The translations under genes and the position numbers were made by a program. A model generated the notes under the pieces. It saw only the letters and a program-made list of their open reading frames with translations, did not search any database and was not told where the DNA came from. Source: Staphylotrichum longicolle (Eukaryota; Ascomycota; Sordariomycetes; Sordariales; Chaetomiaceae). From it: a stretch of 64,000 nucleotides of DNA. The stretch covers positions 2,604,001-2,668,000 of the forward strand of contig JAHCVI010000001.1 of NCBI GenBank assembly GCA_019096155.1. Direction: 5' to 3'. This document shows positions 45,445 to 56,399 of this stretch, piece after piece. The number at the start of each line of letters is the position of its first letter. The stretch's first letter is position 1.

Positions 45445-48400
45445 ATGGCCATGGACCCCCGAGTTGCCTTGCCCATGGCCGAATTGGGGAGCACTGAGCT
45501 CGGAGCAGACTCGCCTCAGGGCAACCTGGCAGTTCCTGAACAGGGCCAGGACCAAGTCATGCAAGAACCACCGCAAACAATGACCGATCTTGCCCTGACC
45601 CAGGGCTGGAGCTTTGCCGGGGTTGCGGCTGACACTGCATCTCCAGAGTCTGCCTCACTTGGAACTGTCTCAGCAAATTCCCAAGAACCTGTCCAAGAGG
45701 GTTCAGTCTTGGACGAAAGGGGAGTGAGCAGAGCTGAAGCAGCAGCTCAAGATTCGACAGCGACAGGTTTGTTGCTTCGATATCTGACTGAGGGGAAAAC
45801 CCATTGCTGACTGTCTACAGAGACCACAGCAGGGTCCCTCTCGTCTAAAGACACTCAAACTTCCGTCTCATCTGTCGAAGAAAGTTCGGATGGTGAGAAC
45901 GACATTCTTGCAATCATCCGCAGATGCAAGAACAAGGGTGTACCAAAACACCAAACTCCGGCCAACCACGCACAGTCTTCCCAGACCAGAGCTTTAGCGG
46001 CACCGGACCAACTTGCTGGCATTAAACCTCAGGACCTCTCCGGAGTGCCCCAGAACCATTTTCTTGCCAAATACGACTATACAGGGAAGAAGCGGCAAGA
46101 TCCAGCAGCTACGACGGAAGCAGATATCACACGCGAACACACGCGCAAAAGGTCGTCTCCCGAGGTCATTGACCTAACAGAAACTCCAGACAAGCCAAAT
46201 GACCGGGTTGTTTCTTCTCAACCTAAAGGCAAGAGGCGAAAACTTGACGAGAATGGACGAGAGAAAAGACGGGCGTCTGAAAGAGCGGACTCTCAGGCGT
46301 ACGACGATGCTCGGAAAGTGAGGAAGCATTGGTCTTCACGTCGACTCATGGGCAGCGAAGATATAGGAGACGCGCGTTCATCGACATCTCGTAAGTCCAA
46401 AGGGTCCTCACGGCATAAGAATCGCCATGAGAGTCACAGTACTCGAGAAAAGGAACGGCGCCGGAACCATCAGCAGTCGAGTGAGCAGTTGAGTCGGCAT
46501 CCCCGGCAAGAAGAGCGTTCAGATAGTCAGCAAGAGACTCTCCGACGATCAAATCAAGAGTTCCAAGCAGTTCAAAGCATTGCTCGTACCGGCGATGAGC
46601 AAGGGCGGCAAGGGCCTCGGCAAGCCCAGGTGCAAGCCCAGGAGCAAGCCCAGGTGCAGGCCCAACGTCAGGAACGTGGCCGGAACCCGAGGCCAGACCC
46701 ACGACTCGAGCCAAGTTCAAGCCAACAGGTTTCCTCTCAAAGCCAGCTCGGTCACCGGGATGGCGGAAATAGGAGTACCATCAGTAACGCCATCGCCACT
46801 GACAGGGAGATTGCCAACGGAATCAAACATCGGCCTATTCCGGCTGGTGAAAAGGCAAGAAGCAGGGTGGAACAGATCAAGGCGAAGCATGCTGCCACTA
46901 ACAGTCCCACAACGTCCAACGGTCATCTCTCGGTTGCTAGTTTGGAGAATGATACCGCCCTCTTCGAGACACTTTCCTCTAAGGTTCCTGAGAAACGAAC
47001 CGCCCAGTTAGTGCCCGGCGTGCCCGGCCACAACGGTTATCTCGAACCGAACAGCTACCGCGGAGCAAGCCAGCGAGCCGAGGCTCTGCTACCCGTTGAA
47101 CAAGTTAACCAACAGATCAATCCCCCCTCGGTATCTGGCGCGACCCGACCGGTCAGCCAACTGCCTCGCCTGGCCCCTGGAGGCAGTCGCCAGACCAGCC
47201 ACCAGACCAGTCACCTCCCCCAATCCCGCAATATCTTCCAACCTAGGCCCGCTCAGTCGCGCTTCAACCCACAGCCACGCACTGACATACCCCTTAACCA
47301 ATCCGTGCTCCCCCCGCCTCCGACATACGCCCGCCCGTCCCTCAACCAACTCCCCTCCTCACACATCCCCTTTCCCCTCCGTCGCACCCAGAAACCACAG
47401 CAGCAGCAGCAACCACAGCAATACCAAGGAGCTTCAGAACACCAAGCCCCCGCTCAACTCACCCCCCAGGAAACAATTACGGCGGTTGAAGCCCTTGGCG
47501 AAGACCGAGTCATTCTCCAGTACGTCGTGTACCGGACCCCACGCTTCCAGCCCCCCACTCCCTCCCGAGATGATACCAACGATCCAAACAACACCCCCCT
47601 CGAACAAACAAAGAAAGCCAAGGCCCAACGCTGCGGCGAGCATCTCTCCCTCCACCACGCCAACCTCGAGGCCGCAGGCCTCATCGAGCGCGTGAAAAAA
47701 GGCGTCGCAGGCAAGGGTTGGTCAATGCAGCCCTCCGTGCTCTCCTCGTCCTACGACCGGCCAGCAGCAGCAGCATCCGGGGCCGGGTTGTACGAGGGGA
47801 AGATCACGTTTGACAATGGGGACGTGCAGTTCGCATGGGTGGCCGAGGAGGAGCGGTATCTCGGGGATTGCGGTGGAGCAGGAATAGAAAGGGGGCCGAG
47901 TGAAGTTGTCAAGACGGGGGGGTACGTGAGGGTAGATAAGGTTTGGCTGGGGGTGTATAGGCGGAAGAGGTTTGATGTGTGGTCGAGGGTGTTTGTGGGG
48001 AGGGAGGTGCGGAGAGAGAGGGGGCAAAGGGGCAGAGGATTGTTTTTGAGTGTGGGGGGATCAGGGTGGGGGTGGAGAGGGCGAGCATGGCGACGAGAGA
48101 AACGAGACTGAAGTGGTTGAGGAGAATGATGGAGCGGAGAAAAAAGGTGCAGATGAGGCCGAGGGAGACGAGGATATGGTTGAAATCGAGGGCGGAACCG
48201 AGAATCCGGATGGAAATGGAGAGGAAAGAAAAATCACAGGTGGAGATGAGAACAGAAGTGAAGAGGGAACTGGAGAAGGGATTGGAGGTGACGATGGCAT
48301 GGAAGGTGAGAAAGCTGACGAAAATAGAGCCCCAGGGGAAGACAACGATGCAAACAACACAAATATCCAACAGCTTATCCTTCACCCAGCACAACAGACT

Positions 48401-49138
48401 GTGGAAGAAACCGGACCGCAGCCTCAAGAAAAGGGAGAAGAAGAGGACGAGGAAGAGGAAAAGGAAGTTGAACCAAAAAGGCCAGAGCCCCTGGCAGAAA
48501 CCGAGGACGGCAACGAAACAGATGAGGAATCTGGCGGCGACGATAGCGATGACGAAAACTCCCGCACCCACCGCGCATCCAGCGTCTCTAGCACTACAAC
48601 TGTCACTTTTCCACCCTTTGTCTCACCCCTTGATGTCGTTGACATCAAACTCACACTACATGGAACTTACACGACGATCAGCCTTGCTAACCGAGCGGCG
48701 CTCGCTACATTTCTAGAGCTTGCTAAACCCAACAACAGCTCAATCGAGGATAATCACCATTACCAATACGAATTGAAGCCCGGCATCACCTCGTCCTTTG
48801 AGGAGAACGGAATGGGGGAAAGAAACTGCACCACAGTGGCCGAGATTCCGTGGGATCCTCCGATGGGCAAGCAGCATCGATGGGACTTTTTGAGACTAGA
48901 GGTCGAAGTCATTGAAAGTGAGTTGAAGGGGCCCGTAGATATTGGGGATATGGTGGTCGAGGGAGATGGTGATGACGAGCAACGAGAGAGAGCCTCCGGC
49001 GAGGTGGTTGGGGGAATTCGCCAAAACAACGGAGGTGAAGAGGCGGCGGGTGAAAAGGAAGGCAATGCGAGGAGGCTAGCTGGGGCCTTGCCGAGTCCAT
49101 TGGAGGAGTCGGAGGGGGAGATTAGCGAAGAGGAGTGA
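45445..49138 (+). CDS. Large low-complexity protein of unknown function; probable frameshifts near 48.0-48.1 kb
   Basis: Exon 1 is 45445-45766, the intron 45767-45820 (54 nt), then an open region to the stop at 49136-49138; about 1,210 residues. I recognise no family. Visible parts: a Gln/Glu-rich N terminus; NDILAIIRRCKNKGVPKH and NHFLAKYDYTGKKRQ, which look conserved; a basic, Ser/Arg/Glu-rich tract with a QAQ/EQAQ repeat near 46.63 kb; a Pro/Gln-rich tract with poly-Gln; then a folded-looking domain from about 47.47 kb (ITAVEALGEDRVILQYVVY ... ALFEG-like GLYEGKITFDNGDVQFAWVA ... GGYVRVDKVWLGVYRRKRFD). After about 48.0 kb the likely path changes frame twice at G runs: first to GQRIVFECGGIRVGVERA, then to GDERNETEVVEENDGAEKK. 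An acidic linker and a second compact domain follow (PLDVVDIKLTLHGTYTTIS ... HHYQYELKPGITSSF ... KQHRWDFLRLEVEVI). Nuclear location is a guess from the basic tracts. Confidence 0.7.
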
Positions 49139-50052
49139 CGGGGTGTATAGGGAGGGTTGAGAAGATGGGTGTCGGACAATGTCAGGGAAACTAGGTCACC
49201 TTGGGGACAAAACCGAGATACCACTAGTAGATGATAGCTGGTGAGGTTGATTATAAATAGAGAGCTATTCTCGCAGTAGGTTTTGTTCCTAGTGTTGGGA
49301 TCGTTGATCCCAGGGGTCAATGGTGACTTACATATACGCTCCTGTTTTGGCTGAAGATGTTGTTCAGGGGTCAAAACAAAGGGGCACATCCACCGGACAA
49401 CGGGCCCTGGAAATGTAGTGCTCCGTGTTGTGCTAGGAAACTCAGCAATGCCCTGACTTGTGTCATCGAAGCATGCCTCCTTCTTTTTCCTGCAGCAAAC
49501 GTTGAAGAATTGCCTACCTCACCACGGGATGCATCCATGTTCTGCAGATGCTGCTGTGCAACGGTCAAGTCATGGAGGGAATGCAAACTTCCAGGCTCTG
49601 TCAACCCAGCTCCAGCACTTGATTGGTGGGGACAGGCCGCTAAGACATGCAGCCAGCGCCATCCCCGCAGGGTTCTCGGCTTGCGGCGGTGGGGACATCT
49701 GATTTTGGGAAGAGCGTGGAGGGCGCCCAGACGTCATCAAGCAGCGAAGCGCAATACGACAATTCCGCTGAAGTGTGCCAACTCCTGCAACCACCACTGC
49801 CGATCCATCCCAACAGTCGTCTACCGTCCTCGACTGTTCTCGACAGCCCTCCACACGAACCCCCGACGGCAGCCACGAGCAATTGGACGACAGAGCGTGT
49901 CTAGACGGCCGAATTGCCACATTCTAATGGCCTCGCGGTAGCGCAGTGCTTTTGCCTGCCTGTGCTTTGCTGGACACAACAAAAGGGCCGAGACGATCTG
50001 CAAAGTGTTTCACTGCCCGCGGCTTCCAGTGAGCAACCAGTCGTTGCCCGCC
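49139..50052. other. Intergenic region, no gene recognised
   Basis: About 0.9 kb between two plus-strand genes. No conserved frame or RNA was found. Confidence 0.6.
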
Positions 50053-51791
50053 ATGGCGACCAACACTGTCAGCGAGGATACTCCGCTTCTCGCGACCGCC
50101 CGTCCGCCATCCCCCGGAACTGCCCGGCCACCGCGACGAAATGTCACCTTCAACCCGAATCCCGTCTCCAAGACGATCGAGCCAGAAGCTGCCTACCAGC
50201 ATGCCCGCATATCACACCAACACCGTCCATTAGTCTCGCCTTCGAGCCCGTCTGCCATTAGCACCGGCGGCCTGGGCGGCGGTCCACCCATGCTGTCCGC
50301 TCTGAACAACAAACTCCGCCGACGCAATAGCCATGGTGGTGTTCCCAGCGGTCACTCTGGGGGTCTGCCCATGTTCGCCTCTGCCGCCGCAGGACCCAAG
50401 ATCGGTCCGCAGCGCAGTACCAAGAATGCCCAGAAACTCAAGCTCCTCCCGAATCCAGAGCTGGAGGAAGACATCGACGAGGAGAGCGGTCGGGATGTCT
50501 ACTCGCAGTATACCCGCATCAAGGACCCAACCGCCCGCCGCGACGCTGCCCGCCTCGGGAAAGCAGACCGCGACAAGTTACCGCGAGTGACAGCCTACTG
50601 TACGGCTAACAGATACCAGATGGATGGGCTATTGCGGTATCTGAAGGGGCGGGGGAAAGCAAGGGGAGCGAACGCCAAGCTGATTGACGAGTGCATCTAC
50701 ACGCCCTACAACTACAGCTCTAAGCAGGCAGGGAACGCGCGCTCCGAGAGACTCTTGGAGGTGCATTCAAACCCAGAACGGCGGCATTCAACAGGGAACC
50801 TCCACGATATCCCCAGCGAATCGAGCCATTCTACCCTAGGCAACGGCTTGCCCGAAGCCCACGAGAGCGCCGACGACCTATTAGCCCAACACATCGCAGA
50901 CGACGTGTTGGCCGATGAGACTGCGGACTTTGACATCCACGTCCACACCCCCGAGGTCTTCCTCTTTGACTATGGCGTCGTGGTAATATGGGGCATGTCG
51001 GCCGCCCAAGAACAGCGCTTCCTTAAGGAGATCGCTAAGTTCGAGGTGGAAAAACTCGCGCCCGACGACGTCGAGACGGAAAAGTTCAACTTCTACTACA
51101 CCCGCGAGTACCAAGCCCGCATCTACAACGACTTCATCACCCTGCGCGACAAGAACAACTACATGACCAAGCTGGCCATCTCACATGCCCTTGCCCAAAG
51201 CGTCAAGGTAAGCCACTCCCTCCCTCCCCCTCCCCTCCCTTCCCACGTTCAATTTCTTTCCCTAACACACTCCCCGCCAGACCTCCCTCTTCGAAGAGCT
51301 CATCGCCTCCACTATCGACACCTGCAAGGACATCCCCGCGCAGCTCGCCCTGACGGGCAAGATCGCCCTCTCGCGCTCCCAGATCAACATGCAGATCGGC
51401 GAGCTCTTCATCCTGCGCATCAGCATCCACCTCAACGGCTCCGTGCTCGACACTCCGGAGCTCTTCTGGGTCGAGCCCCAGCTCGAGCCCGTCTACCAGG
51501 CCGTGCGCAGCTACCTCGAGATGGACCAGCGCGTCGGCCTGCTGACGGAGCGCCTCGACGTCATTGCCGACCTGCTGGCCGTGCTTAAGGAGCAGCTGAG
51601 CCATGGGCATGGCGAAAAGCTGGAGTGGATTGGTACGTTTCTCCGTTCTCTTTTCATTTTTGGATCTTAAATCGAAGTGGAGACCGGCTTGGACTGACAA
51701 TGTTTGCTTGGCAGTGATTATCCTCATCGCGGCCGAGATTGTGGTGGCGCTCGTGAATATTGTAGTCGACCTGTACGTCGGGGTGGACTAA
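50053..51791 (+). CDS. RMD1/RMD8/Sif2 family protein (DUF155) with C-terminal membrane anchor
   Basis: Three exons (50053-51207, 51281-51632, 51715-51791) give 527 residues. I chose the ATG at 50053 (CGCCATGGC) over one 48 bp upstream because MATNTVSEDTPLLA is the better context. The first 170 residues are disordered. The DUF155 domain follows: LPRVTAYCTANRYQMDGLLR, DECIYTPYNY, then EVFLFDYGVVVIWGMSAAQE, KFNFYYTREYQARIYNDFIT and LRDKNNYMTKLAISHALAQS. It continues into helices with ILRISIHLNGSVLDTPELFW and ends in a transmembrane helix, IILIAAEIVVALVNIVVDLY. Yeast Rmd1/Rmd8 and fission yeast Sif2 share this layout, and mitochondrial RMND1 has the same domain; the lack of a presequence points to the cytosolic subgroup. 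Biochemical function is not settled. Confidence 0.9.
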
Positions 51792-52523
51792 AACGCGCGA
51801 GTGCTTCACTCCGCTGTGTTGTTTTCGCAGTTGGTATCCGGCCGTTCGGTTTGTTCACCGGGCGTTGCTGTGCTGGCCAACTAGCTCTGAGAGGGCTCCC
51901 CCCTCCCCAAGAGCTCTTGGTTTCGGGTCGCGTCTGGGGGTTTTTAAATCCGGGTTCATTCACGGGGGGTGTTATTCGATCTGTATATGTATTGAGGAGC
52001 CAACCTCGCAGGATAGGGCATCAGCGTTTCGCTTGTGTTTTTTACAGTTGTATATGTCTGTACAGGCATGCATGCATTTCTTTCCCATAGACAGGCGCTT
52101 CGCGGCTGGTGGTTGCTGAGGTTGGAGACAAGATACCCGAACTCAAGTCTTGATCATATGGCCGAGAGTGACCAAAAGCATTCTTTGAAAAAAGGGTTGG
52201 ACCGACGGTGAGATCAAGCCACAGACACGAGCCAGCCACCGCTGGTTGAACAGCACGGTCAAGGCCAGCAGCAAACCAAGACATGTTACTACTGTCGTTT
52301 TTGTTTTCAAAGTCTTAGAAGCTAAAAGAAATATGCCCATTAACCCACGCTCTGCCCACCCCATATTCCATCCCAACCCGTGACGACCCTAGATATATTG
52401 ATAGGAACAGACCCAGCAAACCGTAACGCCAATGACAGCCACCAAACACAAAGACTGAACAGACCCCGCCAGCAGCTGAGTACCCGTGGGCCCCGAAAAA
52501 GGGTTCGTCAACTCAAAGGGACG
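51792..52523. other. Intergenic region between convergent DUF155 and HMG-box genes
   Basis: About 730 bp with no gene recognised. It holds the 3' ends of both convergent genes. Confidence 0.55.
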
Positions 52524-52901
52524 TCAACGAGGTGGAACACCGGGGACGCCCCATGATTCAATCCAGCGAATTTGCCCGCCACGCTGCAACGAGCCTGGAG
52601 CTTGATTGATGGCCTCGCCGTTACTGGGCGAACCATGCCCTTGAGGGGTCTGTGCCTGGCCGACAACCTCCTCGTTGCCAAACTGTCCCTGCCAACTTAG
52701 GGCCCGCGGGTGGCCAACAAACCTCTGAATGCTCGATTGTCCTTCCCAACGAGGGGCTTGCACCTGAATGGGCACTGGCGCAATGCCCAGCTGTCCCTCC
52801 CAGCGGGGTGTCTGCGCAAAACCTGGATATCCCACACCGTCCGGCGGCCCTCTTCTCATGTCCGGCGGCTGCTGGGGAGCCGCGCCGTAGCCCGAGTAAC
52901 T
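52524..52901 (-). other. In-frame 125-codon extension after the HMG-box gene's stop codon, with degenerate repeats
   Basis: Directly after the TAG at 52902-52904 the same frame stays open for 125 more codons to a stop at 52524-52526. The peptide begins SYSGYGAAPQQPPDM and holds degenerate units of about 17-18 residues: AQTPRWEGQLGI, VQAPRWEGQSSI, PRALSWQGQFGN and AQTPQGHGSPSN. It may be a former C terminus cut off by a new stop, a readthrough product, or a 3' untranslated region with repeats. Confidence 0.4.
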
Positions 52902-53993
52902 CTACTCCTCGGGCTTCTCGCCTTGCGTCTCCTGGTCCGTGTCGTAGTTCGTCATCTCGACGTCCTCTTGCTGGTCTTGCGATGCCCGCTCTGCCCCGGC
53001 GCCGCGGGCGGGCTGGTCCGACTCGGTAGACTCGGCCTTGTCATTGCCGTTCGCTTTGGCCTCGGCGGTTTCCTTCGCCTTGGCGTCGAATGCCTCCTTT
53101 TCCTTCTCGTAGTCGGCCATTTGCTGGTCGGCGCGCGACTGATACTCGTCGCGTCGGCTGTCAGGCAGCTCTTTCCATTGGCTGGAGAGCTCCTTTTCGA
53201 CATCGTCGCCCTCCTTGGCCTTGTCTTTCAGGGATGGCCGGGTCTCGTCGCAGTACAGATCGAATGCGCTGCCGGGCTTCTTGGGCGCGTCCTTGTGCAC
53301 CCCGTTGGCCTTGCTCCCCGCGGCATCCCCCTGTTGCGCCGAGAAGGCGTCTGAGCTGGGCGAGTGGACAAGAAGATTCTGGCTTATGAAAGTCGTCGAG
53401 CCGGGGGTGGGTGCGTTGACAGATGATGGAGCTTCGAGATTGGGAAACGCAGATGGCTTGCGGTGGCCGCGCTTAATGCGCAACGGCTTCTCCTTTGGCT
53501 GTGATGGGGGGACGGGGTGTCAACAACCGACGTCTCGCAGATTGGGCCTCCGTTCGCGGAGCCCAATGACTTGATGATCTGGATGGAAACTTACTGTCGG
53601 GGGCGGGCTCGGGCTGCCGTCTGAATCCTCCACGTTCGTGCTCGTCCGCTTAGCCAACTGCTCCAGGAGGAACGCCCGCTCCAGCCTCATCTTCTCGACC
53701 TGGCGTTTGAGACGCGAGAGGCGTAGTCTAGCAGCATCGTTGGCTTCTTCGACTTCGCTCGTTCGCTGCTTCAGCTGAATGCACTTTCGGCGGTAGGCTT
53801 CCTCCACTGAGGGAGGGAGCGCAGGCGGGACGGCCGTCGCTGACGCTGCAGAATGTTAGAGTTAGCAGCTTGCCACCAAAGAAATTTCCAAAAGATGATG
53901 GTTGGCATGCGCAAGAATATTCAAGAATGCCGCAATCGAGAGCATCCTGGGGATTTGTTCGACGGGGCATCGCATCCACATACCAGGTGCCAT
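52902..53993 (-). CDS. NHP10: HMG-box protein, Nhp10-like (putative INO80 complex subunit)
   Basis: Exon 1 is only 10 nt (53984-53993, MAP plus one base), exon 2 is 53595-53845, exon 3 52902-53498; together 285 residues. Exon 2 holds a coiled coil: SVEEAYRRKCIQLKQRTSEV, ARLRLSRLKRQVEKMRLERA, then FLLEQLAKRTSTNVEDSDGS. It joins exon 3 as SPSPPPT-PKEKPLRIKRGH. The HMG box is at about residues 165-230: PKKPGSAFDLYCDETRPSLK, ELSSQWKELPDSRRDEYQSR, ADYEKEKEAFDAKA. The tail is acidic (DQQEDVEMTNYDTDQ). In yeast Nhp10 is a DNA-binding subunit of the INO80 remodeller; the coiled coil plus a single HMG box fits, but assignment to that complex is inferred. It is divergent from CCT8 across 476 bp. The frame continues past the stop (separate entry). 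Confidence 0.78.
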
Positions 53994-54469
53994 GGTGGGT
54001 AATCGTTTCCAAACGCGCGAGGTACGCCGGTGTCGATCTCAAAGTAAACTGGGAAAGCGGAGAGGAAGGAATTGGCGTAGTAGCCGGTTTGTTCGGAGGT
54101 CAAGTGCGGTGAACGGATGCTGTTGGTATCGGCGATTGACTTCCTGCGTTTGCTTGGAGTTGTTTCGAGACAGCTGCTCCAGGCCAGGGATTCGACGTGG
54201 ATGGCAGCGCGCAACAAGGCTGAGACGCCAGGTAGGCCCACTCTGGATTTGAAGGGGGGAACAAGGGAGCCCTGATGCCGGCTTTCTCATTGGGCCCGAG
54301 GCTCCAGCTGCTGCGGGGCCCAAGGCTGCAGTGTGTTGACTTCACCAACTTTTTTTATGGGACCTGGAGGGCGGGCAGCAGCGGGAGCTTTGAGTTGCAG
54401 GTCGATGCGAGAGCCAGGCACACCTCCACCACCGAACAACCCCACGGCCTCGTCCAAACCACCGCCAGC
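53994..54469. promoter_or_regulatory. Bidirectional promoter region HMG-box gene / CCT8
   Basis: 476 bp between divergent ATGs. It must serve both genes. No clear TATA box seen. Confidence 0.5.
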
Positions 54470-56399
54470 ATGTCGCTGAATATTCCCAACGCGCCGAACG
54501 CCGGCTTGTTCAAGCAGGGCTACAACAGGTAAATTTTCCCATGGAGCTGCTTGTCGGTGTACCTCGTTAGCCTCCTGAACCCCTACCCCGCCATAATTCT
54601 CCTGCCTGCCTCTGCTTGCATTGCACCGCACCGCACCCCCAAACCCTGGGGACCTGGAGAGCAAGCCGGTGCTGACAAGCGCTTCTTCGCTCGCCCGCAG
54701 CTACGATTCCGAAGATGGCGCCGTCCTGCGCAACATCGACGCCTGCCGGGCCATCTCGTCGACCGTCCAGACGTCGCTGGGCCCCTACGGCCGCAACAAG
54801 ATCGTCATCAACCACCTGCAAAAGATGATCCTCACCTCCGATGCCGCCACTATTCTGCGCGAGCTCGACGTTGTCCACCCCGCCGCCAAGCTTCTCGTCA
54901 TGGCCAGCCAGCAGCAAGAGTCTGAGATGGGCGATGCGACGAACCTGGTCATCGTCCTGGCCGGCGAGTTGCTCAAGAAGGCCGAGGACCTGTTGCGCAT
55001 GGGGCTGAAGACGTCCGACATCGTCACGGGTTACGAGCGCGCACAGAAGATTGCCCTCGACACCCTCGAGGAGCTCGAGATCGACAAGGTCGAGGATCTG
55101 CAGTCACAGGAGGAGCTCAGCAAGGCCATCCGCACCGTCATCGCCAGCAAGCAGAACGGCAACGAGGACTTCCTGGCCAACCTGGTCTCCGAGGCCGTCC
55201 TGTCGGTGCTCCCCAAGAACCCCGCCAACTTCAACGTCGACAACATCCGCGTCGTCAAGATCATGGGCGGCAGCCTCGACCAGAGCCGCGTCGTCAAGGG
55301 CATGGTGTTCGCCAAGGAGCCCAACGGATCCGTCAAGAAGGCCAAGAAGGCCAAGGTCGGTGTCTTCACCTGCCCCATCGACATCACCCAGACAGAGACC
55401 AAGGGCACCGTGCTATTACACAACGCAAAGGAGATGCTGGAGTTTACGAGGGGCGAGGAGGAGCGGCTCGAGGCCGCCATCAAGGAGCTGCACGACGTTG
55501 GCCTGCGCGTTGTCGTCGCCGGCTCCACCGTCGGCGAGCTGGCCATGCACTACCTGAACCGCTACGGCATCCTGGTCATCAAGATCCTCAGCAAGTTCGA
55601 GCTGCGCCGGGTATGCCGCGTCGTCGGTGCCACGCCCCTCGCCCGCCTGGGCGCGCCCATGCCCGACGAGATGGGCAGCATCGACGTGGTGGAGACATTG
55701 GAGATTGGCGGTGACCGGGTGACCGTCTTCAGGCAGGAAGATGAGGCCACAAGGACAGCCACGCTCGTCCTGCGCGGCGCCACGCAGAACCACCTGGACG
55801 ACGTCGAGCGCGCCGTCGACGATGGTGTCAATGTCATCAAGGCCATCACCAAGGATGCCCGCCTCGTTCCCGGCGCCGGCGCAACAGAGATTGAGCTCGT
55901 TGAGAGGATACAGGCCGTCGGCGACAAGACGCAGGGGTTGGCGCAGTACTCCATCAAGAAGTACGGCGAGGCCTTTGAGGTCGTGCCGCGCACCCTGGCT
56001 GAGAGCGCTGGTCTGGATGCCACCGAGGTTCTCAGCCGGCTTTATGCTGCCCATCAGAAGGAGGACGGGTGGTCTACGGGTGTTGATATTGAGGTGCGTT
56101 CGGTTCAAATTCTTTTGGATCTTGTTCTTTGCTAACTCCTCGCTTAGAACCAGGACAACTCTGGCTCTGGACGCCGAGGATGAGGGCATCCTGGACCTGC
56201 TGGTGAGCAAGCAGTGGGCTATCAAGCTCGCCACGGAGGCCGCCCGGACTATCCTCTCAGTCGACCAGATTATTGTTGCCCGGCAAGCCGGCGGCCCAAG
56301 CCCCCTGGACCAACAAGGTGAGTGGGAATTTCCATACCGTATTTTCAGATTGTTTTTGCTGACTTCTCTGTGTCTGGGCAGAACTGGGATGAGGACTGA
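54470..56399 (+). CDS. CCT8: Chaperonin CCT subunit theta, with apparent C-terminal indels
   Basis: Cct8 is one of eight subunits of the cytosolic TRiC/CCT chaperonin, which folds actin and tubulin with ATP. Exons are 54470-54528, 54701-56093, 56148-56317 and 56382-56399. Exon 1 gives MSLNIPNAPNAGLFKQGYN. Exon 2 has the ATP-site motifs SSTVQTSLGPYGRNKIVINH and ASQQQESEMGDATNLVIVLA, the apical domain with KVGVFTCPIDITQTETKGT, and LVPGAGATEIELVERIQAV, ending GWSTGVDIE. Exon 3 should read NQDNSG then LDAEDEGILDLLVSKQWAIK, LATEAARTILSVDQIIVARQ and AGGPKPPGP; a frame break follows the first six codons (near 56160), and one C appears missing in each of two C runs (near 56295 and 56310). Exon 4 gives NWDED-stop at 56399. 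Length about 547 residues, as in other fungi. Confidence 0.95.

Noticed and set aside
48050..49138. A separate acidic-protein gene starting near 48050
   Set aside because: There is no good start codon or promoter, and the preceding frame is coding right up to it; a frame break inside one gene is simpler.
49918..49990. tRNA-like D-arm sequence (CGCGGTAGCGCAG)
   Set aside because: No matching anticodon arm, T arm or B box follows.
52902..52904. Programmed stop readthrough as the first explanation for the Nhp10-like extension
   Set aside because: The stop context lacks the CTA-type motif known to favour readthrough; a recent nonsense change or sequence error is more likely, so it is kept only as an open finding.
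55416..56234. Long minus-strand frames opposite CCT8
   Set aside because: They mirror the conserved chaperonin codons and show no independent domain.
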